A DNA stretch of 16,521 nucleotides from UBA12151 sp964600645 (GCA_964600645.1 CAZRJL010000020.1:1-16521); one strand, 5' to 3'. Shown: positions 1 to 6,748, counted from the stretch's first letter. Numbers and translations: made by a program. Notes: generated by a model not told the origin, from the letters alone.

Positions 1-97
1 GGATGCGACGAGCATGACGAAAAACGTATTCGACAAGCCGGGCGCGCGCGTGCGCCTGGACGACATCTCCGCGGACCCGCCGAAGGGGTTGGCGACG
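1..97. other. GC-rich segment, probable foreign or chimeric join
   Basis: This stretch is far richer in G and C than the rest of the window. On the plus strand, starting at base 2, it reads as an open frame with almost only G or C in third codon positions and a plausible protein fragment (includes KPGARVRLDDIS). That is what coding DNA of a high-GC genome looks like. On the minus strand it interrupts the recognisable MiaA protein right after the residues EYNVA. The simplest inference is an assembly chimera at the contig end; a recombination scar is the alternative. I do not recognise the fragment's protein. Confidence 0.6.
49..57. other. placeholder note: no separate feature here
   Basis: These bases belong to the GC-rich end segment. 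No motif or site is claimed for them. The miaA promoter lies at 349-357. Confidence 0.05.
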
Positions 98-342
98 TTG
101 TATTCAGTATTCGGCGAGACAATATCCAGCATGTAATGAGGCGCCATTTTTTGTTCGGCTTCGGTGATTTTTCCGCTTCCGATATCCATTCCTCGATAAA
201 TTTGCCGCGAGTCGGCAGAAATCACCTCGCTGTTAAACTTTCGCGCAAGCCAAATAGCCACATCCGATTTTCCGGAAGCAGTTGGACCGAGAATTATGAT
301 TATTTTAGGGGTTAAATTAGGTATTTTATTTGCATTTACAAT
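98..342 (-). CDS. miaA: tRNA dimethylallyltransferase MiaA, N-terminal part only
   Basis: MiaA transfers a dimethylallyl group to N6 of adenosine 37 in tRNAs that read UNN codons, the step before MiaB. The minus-strand translation has the P-loop GPTASGKS followed by SEVISADSRQIYRGMDIGSGK and HYMLDIVSP. These are the N-terminal signatures of the family. Similarity stops after EYNVA near base 98, where GC-rich unrelated sequence begins, so about two thirds of the protein is missing here. The frame has no ATG, GTG or TTG upstream of the P-loop after the stop at 346-348. The first codons are CGT and then ATT at 340-342, which lies 6 nt after an extended -10 element. I infer a leaderless start at ATT, or an unrecognised start. 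Identity is secure; the start is not. Confidence 0.85.
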
Positions 343-348
343 ACGTTA

Positions 349-357
349 ATTTTAGCA
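349..357 (-). promoter_or_regulatory. extended -10 promoter of miaA
   Basis: On the minus strand the bases read TGCTAAAAT, an extended -10 element (TGn plus TAAAAT). No convincing -35 is seen. The expected transcription start is 6-7 nt downstream, at the ATT codon 342-340, so the mRNA would have little or no leader. The same motif and spacing are found in front of the gene at 13400. Confidence 0.5.
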
Positions 358-420
358 TAAAATATAGGTAAAGGGGAAATTTTTAATAGTTCTCAATAAA
401 AATTCATAGATTTAATTATC

Positions 421-2544
421 ATGGAATTCCTCAAAACGCTTTATCAGCCAGAAAAGAAAAAAGAGCCCTTAGTTTTAACTAAAGAACAAAAAGAATCCGT
501 GCGTAATATCACGCTGGGGATTGAAGATGAAGCTATTGGGTTGATGGCAGTTGATGATGTGACTGAGACTTTGGAAAACGGTCATCCACTCAATCGCATT
601 ATTACCAATCGAGAAGGTGAAATAGCCGGTTATATTGCTTGTGAAGATTTTGTACCACACGAAGCCTATATCAAATATTTTGGTACTAGTGGACAAGCGG
701 GGCGCAACTTGTTGCAAGAAGTGCCGGCTTTTTTCAAATATGCTAAAGAACAGGGCTATACCAAGTTAAATTTTCACGGCTGGAATGAGCGCCTGAATCA
801 TGTATTGGAGCATTTTGGTTTTGCTCGCTTGCGCACTGATGCGATGGGCGGTTTTAGCGCGGATTTCTATGAAAAAATATTAGTCAAGCAAAAAACTCAG
901 GAAGCTGTCAGTGAAGAACGAAAATTGGCTTTTGAGAAAAAATATTTAAGTAAACTCAATCAAGAATATCAACAAACACTTCAGACTTTTTCGGCGGAAA
1001 ATCGTTCAAAAAAAGAACAAGTCATCAATGAAATGTTTCAATTATTAAACGGTCAACTAAACAATACTGATAATTTTGAATTTGGCGATCGTCAAAAAGC
1101 CATTCTTAAGTTAAAATTGGCGCGTTATTTTCAAAAAAATGAAACTTGCGATAGCAATACTCTTTTCGACGCCATAACTGAAACACCGAAATATTTGAAT
1201 ACCGACAAGGGTTCTTTGCACAAACTTTTTGAAGTGCACGAACAAAAAACTATCGAAAAAATCGCCGAGATGAGAAAACGCCGGGCGGAAATGGATGGCA
1301 ATGAAAAATATAATCCCTATGAAAGCTTATTTACGACCAAATCTGGAAATTATATTCTTGCGAGATTGTTGAATATGCCACATTTGCAAGAAGAATCTGA
1401 ATATATGAATCATTGTGTTGGAACGAGCGATTCTTATGTCAACAAAATGAGGCGTGGAGAAGTGGAAATTCTGTCTTTTCGCCAAGTGCCAAAATTTAAC
1501 CAGACAACGCAGAAATTCGAAATTGATAAACCGATTATTACAATTGAATACAATTGCCAGACCAACACTATTGAACAAATGAAAAAAAACAATGATGAAT
1601 ATTTGAAAAAAGACGATCCCTATTTTGAAGATGTTGTTGATGCGTTGAAGCAATTGCGAGCTACTGAAACCGATACGGGTAAACTTCGAAATTTTTCGAA
1701 AATTTCGGCAAGTGAATTGGACAATATCGAAGTAGCTGACTATAATCTTCTGACCGAACAAGGTGAAATTTCTTTTCGCGATTTTGATCCGGAAAATAAT
1801 TCTTTCATTTTGAAGTCCGGTAAAATGGAAATTACGTCAGATATCTCAAAAGAGGATGCTGTCAAAATCATTCGAATTATGGAAAACATTGTATGTGTTC
1901 CTGAAGAAATTGCCTTGAATAAAAATGAAATTACGGAAAATACTAAAATATATATCGGACAGCTATCAAAAGAAATTTTGCAATCCAATATAGAGCACAT
2001 CTACTCTTCATTCCCAGAAAGTGAAATTGAAAAAGTAAGTCTTGGGATTGGCGGAAAAACTAAGGAAGAATTAAAGAAAGAAATCAAAGAAAAATTCCGA
2101 GTAACTTCCTATGCTGAAAGTATGTTGGACAATCCTGATTTTGAAGAACAACTCCATGAAAATCCAGATAGAGAACTATGGATATTGAAAAAACCAGAAC
2201 AACTAAGCCTGGTTAAATTAAAAGTTGGCGATTTAGGTTTTACAAAAAATCCAACTACTGATGAACTATATGCAAAAGCCGAAGAATTTGGTTTAGAACT
2301 TTGTCCGGCCGAAGTCGGTCCGCAATTGCGCTTGAAATACCCAGAGGTTTTTAATAGAGAGCAACCGATGAATGAATATTTGCGAGTTGCAATGAAACAA
2401 ATTACCGACTCTGATGTCGATCCGAGCATCTTCAATGTTTGCCGGAGTGACGGCGGTTTGTGGCTCGGCAGCAACTGGACGAATCCTAGCAGGGAGTGGG
2501 ATCTCGGCAGCGAGTTTGTCTTTCGCCTCCGCAAGAAACTTTGA
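421..2544 (+). CDS. DGR1 target protein: GNAT-like and PcfJ-like regions with a diversified C-terminus
   Basis: A 707-residue protein. Residues ~40-150 resemble a GNAT acetyltransferase fold (IAGYIACEDF, then a helix and ERLNHVLEHFGFARL). Residues ~300-400 resemble PcfJ-like proteins, with the signature YMNHCVGT at ~327-334. The C-terminal ~100 residues include GLELCPAEVGPQLRLKYP and match a layout I know from DGR targets in CPR bacteria, probably a C-type-lectin-like fold. Residues 662-705 are VR1, rewritten from TR1. No signal peptide or membrane segment is visible, so it is probably cytoplasmic. The start is the first ATG of the frame; no Shine-Dalgarno is close by (a purine run lies ~45 nt upstream). 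The gene heads the DGR1 locus. What the acetyltransferase-like and PcfJ-like parts do, and what the variable face binds, are unknown. Confidence 0.85.
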   Translation: MEFLKTLYQPEKKKEPLVLTKEQKESVRNITLGIEDEAIGLMAVDDVTETLENGHPLNRIITNREGEIAGYIACEDFVPHEAYIKYFGTSGQAGRNLLQEVPAFFKYAKEQGYTKLNFHGWNERLNHVLEHFGFARLRTDAMGGFSADFYEKILVKQKTQEAVSEERKLAFEKKYLSKLNQEYQQTLQTFSAENRSKKEQVINEMFQLLNGQLNNTDNFEFGDRQKAILKLKLARYFQKNETCDSNTLFDAITETPKYLNTDKGSLHKLFEVHEQKTIEKIAEMRKRRAEMDGNEKYNPYESLFTTKSGNYILARLLNMPHLQEESEYMNHCVGTSDSYVNKMRRGEVEILSFRQVPKFNQTTQKFEIDKPIITIEYNCQTNTIEQMKKNNDEYLKKDDPYFEDVVDALKQLRATETDTGKLRNFSKISASELDNIEVADYNLLTEQGEISFRDFDPENNSFILKSGKMEITSDISKEDAVKIIRIMENIVCVPEEIALNKNEITENTKIYIGQLSKEILQSNIEHIYSSFPESEIEKVSLGIGGKTKEELKKEIKEKFRVTSYAESMLDNPDFEEQLHENPDRELWILKKPEQLSLVKLKVGDLGFTKNPTTDELYAKAEEFGLELCPAEVGPQLRLKYPEVFNREQPMNEYLRVAMKQITDSDVDPSIFNVCRSDGGLWLGSNWTNPSREWDLGSEFVFRLRKKL
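2404..2535 (+). repeat. DGR1 variable region (VR1)
   Basis: A 132-bp segment at the 3' end of the target gene, aligned without gaps to TR1 (2902-3033, offset 498). There are 14 mismatches. Thirteen fall on adenines of TR1 (10 A to G, 2 A to T, 1 A to C) and one is T to G. The last ~20 bp before the final codons are nearly invariant, as expected for the initiation-of-homology end. The changed codons are mostly Asn or Asp codons of the template, becoming Gly, Ser, Asp, Cys, Val, Arg, Glu and similar. Confidence 0.96.
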
Positions 2545-2608
2545 AAATTTTATAACTTTGTAAGATTTGAAATTTTTGAATCTTTGGCGCTTTGATTTTT
2601 TGTTTTTT

Positions 2609-2621
2609 CCGCCGGAGGCGG
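2609..2621. repeat. short GC palindrome downstream of VR1
   Basis: CCGCC-GGA-GGCGG forms a 5-bp stem with a 3-nt loop between the target gene stop and the TR1 promoter, followed by a T-rich run. It could end the target mRNA. It also matches the core of the GC palindromes inside thrS (7011-7044, 8804-8840). It sits 74 bp past VR1, so it is not obviously the cruciform that some DGRs need next to the VR. Confidence 0.5.
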
Positions 2622-2640
2622 TCAGTATATTTTTTGTTTG

Positions 2641-2649
2641 TGGTATAAT
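2641..2649 (+). promoter_or_regulatory. extended -10 promoter of DGR1 template RNA
   Basis: TGGTATAAT is a consensus extended -10 (TGn plus TATAAT). No good -35 is seen. It lies 258 bp before TR1. The same kind of element (TGCTAAAAT) lies 254 bp before TR2, which supports both. The expected start is near 2656. Confidence 0.7.
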
Positions 2650-2901
2650 TAAGTTGGATTGGTTATGTCGGACGGTTAAGGCTTTTCGAGACCTTTCTCG
2701 CAAGCGCAGGTTGAGAGTGTGGGTGGCTTTGTTTATTAATAGATATGGCTTTCTACAGAGGATTTGTGTTGTGCTTTTCAAAAAGAAAAGACTTGGTATG
2801 CCTCGCTGGTCGATTTTAGATCGCAAATAATATACAGCCGAATTTCTTCTGCGTTTTAACGAATTAAATTGGCAGTGGTGTGGATGGTGTGGCATATGAA
2901 A

Positions 2902-3033
2902 ACCGACTCTGATGACAATCCGAACATCTTCAATGTTAACCGGAATGACGACGGTTTGTGGCTCGACAACAACTGGACGAATCCTAGCAATAAGTGGGAT
3001 CTCGGCAACGAGTTTGTCTTTCGCCTCCGAAAG
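2902..3033 (+). repeat. DGR1 template repeat (TR1)
   Basis: The invariant copy for VR1, rich in AAC, AAT and GAC codons in the frame of the target. Its translation includes FNVNRNDDGLWLDNNWTNP, a typical DGR template in which Asn codons mark variable sites. Homology to VR1 starts at the ACCGACTCT block and ends at the AAG codon 3031-3033. Confidence 0.96.
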
Positions 3034-3044
3034 TGTCTTCTTTT

Positions 3045-3076
3045 CCGCGTCTAACTAAAGTCGCGGTTTTTCTTTT
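3045..3076 (+). terminator. terminator of DGR1 template RNA
   Basis: Stem CCGCG/CGCGG (3045-3049 and 3062-3066) is followed by TTTTTCTTTT. It begins 11 nt after TR1 ends. The loop holds the stop codon of the antisense avd gene (3051-3053). DGR2 has the same arrangement with the same U-tract. Confidence 0.7.
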
Positions 3077-3377
3077 CTGGATTTTCCAGTTTATTTTTCC
3101 AACCGCCTAGCATACGCCCGATTTCTTCCAATTTGAGTGCGATTTCTTCGAATTGTCTGCGGGAAATAAATTTGGCATCCAAAATAATAGGAATAATAAA
3201 TTTTATTGTGTCTAAAATAAAAATACATTCAGAAACTTTTTCAATCTTGTTTTCCTTTTTGGTAAAATAGGCGATATATCCTAGTTCTAACAAATCAAGT
3301 AATTTATTTTCAATTCTGGCGCCGATGGTGTAGCGCGCGCCTTTCGGAATATGCGGAATAATATTCATCCAAACCAA
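3051..3377 (-). CDS. avd: Avd-like four-helix-bundle accessory protein of DGR1
   Basis: Avd proteins are small basic four-helix bundles that assemble with the DGR reverse transcriptase and template RNA and are needed for mutagenic homing. The protein shows IPKGARYTIGARIENKLLDL near the N-terminus and LKLEEIGRMLGGWKNKLENP at the C-terminus, both typical of the family. Usual length is ~110-125 residues. A TTG at 3375-3377 gives 108 residues, preceded by the Shine-Dalgarno-like GAGGG. An ATG lies at 3366-3368. The frame stays open up to 3446, and the extra residues (RIKEGYLVW before MNIIPH) also resemble the family, so the true start may be farther upstream without a standard codon. It lies antisense between TR1 and the reverse transcriptase, 10 bp from the latter's start. 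Strand placement opposite to the rest of the DGR is notable. Confidence 0.85.
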   Translation of the reverse strand: MVWMNIIPHIPKGARYTIGARIENKLLDLLELGYIAYFTKKENKIEKVSECIFILDTIKFIIPIILDAKFISRRQFEEIALKLEEIGRMLGGWKNKLENPEKKNRDFS

Positions 3378-3387
3378 ATATCCCTCT

Positions 3388-4434
3388 TTGATTCTTTGCA
3401 GAATCGAGGCATTACTCGAGAGAGAGAGTAGAAGAAGACGATTTTTTCATATTTACGATCATATCATCTCTTTTGATAATCTGCTAGTTTCTTGGCAAGA
3501 ATTTTTGCGCGGAAAGAGAAAAAGAAAAGATGTTGCGCAGTTTCAGCTCAATTTTTCTGACAATATTTTGTTGTTACAACGCGAACTTGAAGGCAGAATA
3601 TATTGCCATGGAAAATATAGAGCGTTTAAGATTAATGATCCCAAGCCGAGAGATATTCACAAAGCTAGCGTGCGTGACCGGTTGACTCATCATGCGATTT
3701 ATCGGATTTTGTACCCATATTTTGACCGAAAATTTATTTCTGATTCATATTCTTGTCGAATCGGTAAAGGTACGCACAGAGCCATTAATCGCTTCAGAGA
3801 ATTTAGCAGAAAAGTGTCAAAAAATAATACGCGCACGTGCTGGATTTTGAAATGCGACATTCAAAAATTTTTCGCTAACATCGATCATAAAATATTAAAA
3901 AATATTTTACAAAAACATATAGGAGACGAGAATGTTTTATGGTTATTTTCGCAAATCGTCGATAGTTTCAATGCTAAAGGAAAAAATGGCATCGGACTTC
4001 CTCTCGGTAATCTAACTTCGCAATTGCTCGTCAATATTTATATGAACAAATTTGATCATTTTATGAAACGCGATTTACAAGTGAAATATTACATTCGCTA
4101 TGCTGATGATTTTGTAATTATTTCAGAAAATAAAAATTATTTAGAAACGCTTATTCCAAAAATATCAGAATTTTTAGAAATTGAACTTAGATTAGCGCTT
4201 CATCCAGGCAAGCTTTTTTTGAAGACGCTCGGTTCGGGAATTGATTTTTTGGGATGGGTGAATTTTCCGCAATGTCGGGTTTTGCGTACATCAACCAAGA
4301 GGAGGATGTTTAGAAATATTGAACATAATTCAACGCCAGAAACTATTTATTCATATCTCGGATTGATTTCGCATGGAAATATGCATAAGATGTATATTGA
4401 AATAGAAAAAATGTTGAATTCTAAATGTCCATAA
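3388..4434 (+). CDS. DGR reverse transcriptase
   Basis: This enzyme copies the TR RNA into cDNA with frequent errors opposite adenine; the cDNA replaces the VR. The 348-residue protein has the palm motifs in order: DPKPRDIHKASVRDRLTHHA (84-103), SYSCRIGKGTH (120-130), KCDIQKFF with catalytic Asp157, PLGNLTSQ (205-212), and YADD at 238-241 with catalytic Asp240 and Asp241. The SQ ending of the LGNLTSQ motif, where retrons and group II introns have SP, is diagnostic for DGR enzymes. No endonuclease or maturase domain follows, as usual for DGRs. The only start codon available is TTG at 3388, with no Shine-Dalgarno. Family similarity begins around residue 19 (FFHIYDHI), so the first residues are uncertain. 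It faces away from avd with no room for a separate promoter. It must be transcribed from inside the avd region or by read-through. Confidence 0.95.
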   Translation: MILCRIEALLERESRRRRFFHIYDHIISFDNLLVSWQEFLRGKRKRKDVAQFQLNFSDNILLLQRELEGRIYCHGKYRAFKINDPKPRDIHKASVRDRLTHHAIYRILYPYFDRKFISDSYSCRIGKGTHRAINRFREFSRKVSKNNTRTCWILKCDIQKFFANIDHKILKNILQKHIGDENVLWLFSQIVDSFNAKGKNGIGLPLGNLTSQLLVNIYMNKFDHFMKRDLQVKYYIRYADDFVIISENKNYLETLIPKISEFLEIELRLALHPGKLFLKTLGSGIDFLGWVNFPQCRVLRTSTKRRMFRNIEHNSTPETIYSYLGLISHGNMHKMYIEIEKMLNSKCP

Positions 4435-4533
4435 TTTATGTAAAATCTTGCTAAGCAAAAGATATAACTTCGAAAGCAATAATATCTCAAAATAGTCCGC
4501 TTGGATTTTTCAAGGGTTTAGGTAATTGTTTTT

Positions 4534-6099
4534 TTATGCGATTGCTTCTTCTAGATTCTCGTTCTGCGGACGACCACCCGTAGGGTGGCATATTCCTTCT
4601 AAGTTCCAGACATTAGCTTTGGTGATTTTTACTTTGATTATTTTGCCGATTAAACTTTGAGATCCCGGATATTTTTCGGAAAAAATTCCGGGATGACAAT
4701 CGCAGATTGTCATTTTCACATTTTTCATTGAGCGGGTTTTGCCGAAATATTCAATTATCTCCCCCTTTGGAAAAGGGGGGTTAGGGGGGATTTGATGGGC
4801 AAAGGAGGAGAGTTTTACTTTTTCAACCAAAACTTCCAAAGTTTTTCCGACATATTTTTTGTTGTTGGCGAGACAGGTTTCTTTGAGAATTTCGTTGAGA
4901 TAGATTGCTCTTTTTTCTTTTTCTTCTTTTGAGATATTGTCTTTCATTTCCCAAGCGGCTGTGTTCGGGCGGGGGGAAAATTTTCCAAAAAATATCATAT
5001 CAAATTTGGCTTTGCGCATCACCTGCGCGCTATCAGTGAATTGTTTTTTGGTTTCGCCTGGAAATCCGACGATAATGTCGCTGGTTATCGAATAAGGAAC
5101 TGCGGGCTTGTATTTTGCAAAAGCGGATTTAATTTTTCTTATAATTTGCAGATATTGTTTGGCGGTATACTTGCGGTTCATATTCTTGAGGATTTCGTCA
5201 TTTCCGGCTTGAATGGGAAGATGGAAATTTTCGCAAACTTTTTTGCATTTAGCAACGGTTTCAATCATCTCATCAGTCACGTCTTTGGGATGGCTACTTA
5301 CAAAACTGATCCAAAATTTTCCGGGAACGGAGTTTATTTTTTGCAGGAGTTGGGGAAAGTTGATGAGTTTACCCACCTCGTCGGCGGATGAATTCTTACC
5401 GCTTCCGCGGTAAGAATTCACATTCTGTCCGAGCAAAATTATATGCTTGGCGCCGTTTTGGATTAATTTTTTTACTTCATTGATGATATCTTCCGCTGGG
5501 CGGGAAACTTCGCGTCCGCGGGCGTGCGGCACAACGCAGTAGGCACAAAAGTTGTTGCAACCGGTCATTATCGGAACATTGATCTGGAAATTATTTGAAT
5601 GCTTTGGAGGAATTGATAGATATGCAATATTTTCTTTGTCGGTAGTATTTTTTTGTGCCGAAATTTTCAATTTTTCCTCCAAAGGCGGACCAGCCTTGGG
5701 CTGGCAATTTTTAATTTTAAAAAAATTCTTAGTGACAAAATTTTTAAACTTTTCAAATTCATTGATTGGGAAAAACAGGTCGACTTTATTTTTGAGTCTT
5801 TTTTGCACATCTGGTCTGTTTGCCAAGCATCCGGTCAAAACAATTTTACACTTTGCATTTTGAGATTTGATTTTTAGATTGTGTATCTGCCCATAAACCC
5901 GATCTTCCGCCATTTGGCGTACTCCGCAAGTGTTGAAAATCACCAGATTCGCCTCGTTGATATTCTTGGTCAATACAAACCCTCCCTCCTTTCCAGGGGG
6001 GGAGTTGGATGGGGGTAGAGATTCCAAAAACCCGGCAATCCTCTCACTGTCACTATGATTCATTTGACATCCAAAGGTTTTTATGTAATACTTTGACAT
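4534..6099 (-). CDS. miaB: tRNA-2-methylthio-N6-dimethylallyladenosine synthase MiaB
   Basis: MiaB is a radical-SAM methylthiotransferase that turns i6A37 of tRNA into ms2i6A, using two 4Fe-4S clusters. Cluster-binding cysteines are visible: Cys11 (FGCQMN), Cys58 (NTCGVR) and Cys91 (TGCLAN) for the N-terminal UPF0004 domain, and Cys181, Cys185, Cys188 in TGCNNFCAYCVVPHARGRE for the radical-SAM domain. The C-terminal TRAM part is at ~415-500. At 521 residues it is ~80 longer than usual. The surplus coincides with palindromic repeats read in frame: residues 29-40, ~132-142, 231-240, 437-447 and ~465-480, plus a small palindrome near the C-terminus. None disrupts a cluster ligand. The start ATG has no strong Shine-Dalgarno. 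It converges with the reverse transcriptase gene, with 99 bp between them that hold nothing I recognise. Confidence 0.97.
   Translation of the reverse strand: MSKYYIKTFGCQMNHSDSERIAGFLESLPPSNSPPGKEGGFVLTKNINEANLVIFNTCGVRQMAEDRVYGQIHNLKIKSQNAKCKIVLTGCLANRPDVQKRLKNKVDLFFPINEFEKFKNFVTKNFFKIKNCQPKAGPPLEEKLKISAQKNTTDKENIAYLSIPPKHSNNFQINVPIMTGCNNFCAYCVVPHARGREVSRPAEDIINEVKKLIQNGAKHIILLGQNVNSYRGSGKNSSADEVGKLINFPQLLQKINSVPGKFWISFVSSHPKDVTDEMIETVAKCKKVCENFHLPIQAGNDEILKNMNRKYTAKQYLQIIRKIKSAFAKYKPAVPYSITSDIIVGFPGETKKQFTDSAQVMRKAKFDMIFFGKFSPRPNTAAWEMKDNISKEEKEKRAIYLNEILKETCLANNKKYVGKTLEVLVEKVKLSSFAHQIPPNPPFPKGEIIEYFGKTRSMKNVKMTICDCHPGIFSEKYPGSQSLIGKIIKVKITKANVWNLEGICHPTGGRPQNENLEEAIA
4574..4588. repeat. 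small palindrome in miaB C-terminus
   Basis: CCACCC-GTA-GGGTGG, a perfect 6-bp stem with a 3-nt loop, is read in frame near the MiaB C-terminus (HPTGGRP). Confidence 0.55.
4659..4698. repeat. palindromic element in miaB (TRAM region)
   Basis: An imperfect palindrome with arms ATCCCGGA and TCCGGGAT around an AT-rich loop, ending in GGGATGAC. It is read in frame as CHPGIFSEKYPGSQ. The ends resemble the widespread 'CHSREGGNP' repeat also found in rnhB. Confidence 0.65.
4758..4794. repeat. family A palindromic repeat in miaB
   Basis: Core CCCCCTTTGGAAAAGGGGGG, then TTAGGGGGGATTTG. Read in frame as IPPNPPFPKGE in MiaB. Same family as the copies at 8385, 8468, 9071, 9492, 14455 and 14538. Confidence 0.85.
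5390..5419. repeat. 13-bp perfect inverted repeat in miaB
   Basis: GAATTCTTACCGC and its exact reverse complement are separated by TTCC. It is read in frame as YRGSGKNSS in the radical-SAM domain, directly after the conserved LLGQNVNSY. Confidence 0.85.
5675..5708. repeat. GC palindromic element in miaB linker
   Basis: Contains CCTCCAAAGGCGGA, also present inside the repeat at 6889-6935, and CCAGCCTTGGGCTGG, a small palindrome. Read in frame as CQPKAGPPLEEK between the N-terminal and radical-SAM domains. Confidence 0.6.
5980..6015. repeat. diverged family A repeat in miaB N-terminus
   Basis: CCTCCCTCCTTTCCAGGGGG followed by a G-rich arm is a diverged copy of the family A palindrome. It is read in frame as PPSNSPPGKEGG between helix 1 and the next strand of the UPF0004 domain. 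Confidence 0.6.
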
Positions 6100-6184
6100 T
6101 AGAGTTGGTTATTTGACAAGTAAATGATAAAATAAGAGTTTTTATAGAATATCAAAAAATAATCCAAAAATCAAGGAGCTGCCA

Positions 6185-6499
6185 ATGAATAGAGAAGATT
6201 TTTGGTTGGCAGTGAGAGCTGCTCAGAAAGAACAATGGCGAGCCGACCCGATTGTAAAGGTTGTTTTCGCTAATAAGATTTTTTTAGTGGTAAAATTCAT
6301 ACCACACTCAGAGAGGATGATCACATTATCTGATCCATTTATTGAGAATGATCGGTGGTTATTCTCTTTAAATGAAATTTTATCTCTTCAGGGGGTTTCG
6401 ATAACTCTTGAAGAGTTGGTTAATGTGGCTTTTTTTCAGAGGAGCGTTCATCAAAGTGTTTGGAATTTTGGATCAGAATTGAGACTGTATTCTCTCTGA
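6185..6499 (+). CDS. hypothetical protein, 104 residues
   Basis: I do not recognise a family. Translation is supported by a good Shine-Dalgarno (AAGGAG, 6173-6178) 6 nt before the ATG. The protein is soluble, with no signal peptide or membrane helix. It starts MNREDFWLAVRAAQKEQW and has a mixed alpha/beta look (VKVVFANKIFLVVKFI). It is followed after 32 nt by another small ORF with its own strong ribosome binding site, so the two probably form one transcript ending at 6826. A TTGACA at 6113-6118 is present, but I could not pair it with a well-spaced -10. Confidence 0.65.
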   Translation: MNREDFWLAVRAAQKEQWRADPIVKVVFANKIFLVVKFIPHSERMITLSDPFIENDRWLFSLNEILSLQGVSITLEELVNVAFFQRSVHQSVWNFGSELRLYSL

Positions 6500-6531
6500 T
6501 CTGTAAATTTTTAAAAAAAAGAGGAGGAAGA

Positions 6532-6747
6532 ATGAAAAAAGAGTTCGCGGAAATTTTACGAAGGAATTTCTCTCCGCTGGAAGATGCGGCGGAGGGAGTT
6601 TTTGAGAACTCTCTGCAATCAAGCCTCGGAGCCGATGATCATCGTCGTGTTGTTAAGGAGATGGTTGAGGAGGGAATTTTGAGGAGAGGAAAAAGAAAAA
6701 AAAGTCACTTTTTTCTTACTCAAAAAGGGGAGGATATTATTTATTAA
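6532..6747 (+). CDS. small winged-helix-like hypothetical protein, 71 residues
   Basis: Start chosen at 6532 because GAGGAGG lies just upstream; an upstream in-frame ATG at 6460 overlaps the preceding gene and lacks such a site. The sequence (RRVVKEMVEEGILRRGKRKKSHFFLTQKGEDIIY) looks like the recognition helix and wing of a winged helix-turn-helix: a helix ending in EEGIL, a basic turn, and the motif FFLTQKGEDII. It is strongly basic in the middle, which fits nucleic acid binding. Family and target are unknown. It may regulate its own two-gene unit. A double hairpin with a U-tract follows. Confidence 0.65.
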   Translation: MKKEFAEILRRNFSPLEDAAEGVFENSLQSSLGADDHRRVVKEMVEEGILRRGKRKKSHFFLTQKGEDIIY

Positions 6748-6748
6748 C

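Larger units (their letters stand above)
2656..3076 (+). ncRNA. DGR1 template RNA (leader, TR1 and terminator)
   Basis: A predicted transcript of about 420 nt. It starts ~7 nt after the extended -10 at 2641-2649 and ends at the terminator at 3045-3076. The ~245-nt leader has a hairpin at 2681-2705 (stem CGAGA/TCTCG, extended by GCTT/AAGC) and a hairpin at 2774-2790 (CTTTTC/GAAAAG). Then come the sequence ACTTGGTATG (2791-2800), a small hairpin (CGAT/ATCG), ATAATATACAGCC (2827-2839), and a GGTGG-rich tract ending in GGCAT just before TR1. The same blocks occur in the same order in the DGR2 leader. No credible protein is encoded; an open frame at 2567-2830 is rejected. The RNA is the presumed template for adenine-mutagenic reverse transcription. 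Ends are inferred. Confidence 0.75.

Noticed and set aside
49..57. A promoter for miaA in the GC-rich end
   Set aside because: The promoter motif belongs to 349-357; nothing is seen at 49-57. The low-confidence placeholder feature there should be ignored.
421..2544. UGA recoding as in Gracilibacteria
   Set aside because: UGA ends the DGR1 target, the AbiEii-like gene and the second avd at family-typical lengths.
2567..2830. 87-codon open frame upstream of TR1
   Set aside because: It lies in the conserved noncoding leader, is not conserved as protein in the DGR2 leader, and lacks a ribosome binding site.
2869..3054. TR1 read as a 61-codon gene
   Set aside because: Its similarity to the target protein comes from being the template; there is no start signal.
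3388..4434. Group II intron or retron reverse transcriptase
   Set aside because: LGNLTSQ, the VR/TR pair and Avd identify a DGR; no maturase or endonuclease domain and no msr/msd-like RNA.
4758..4794. Family A repeats as transcription terminators
   Set aside because: Most copies lie inside coding frames and lack a following U-tract.
6113..6150. Promoter TTGACA with TAAAAT or TAGAAT for the gene at 6185
   Set aside because: Spacings of 9 and 26 bp do not suit a sigma-70 promoter.
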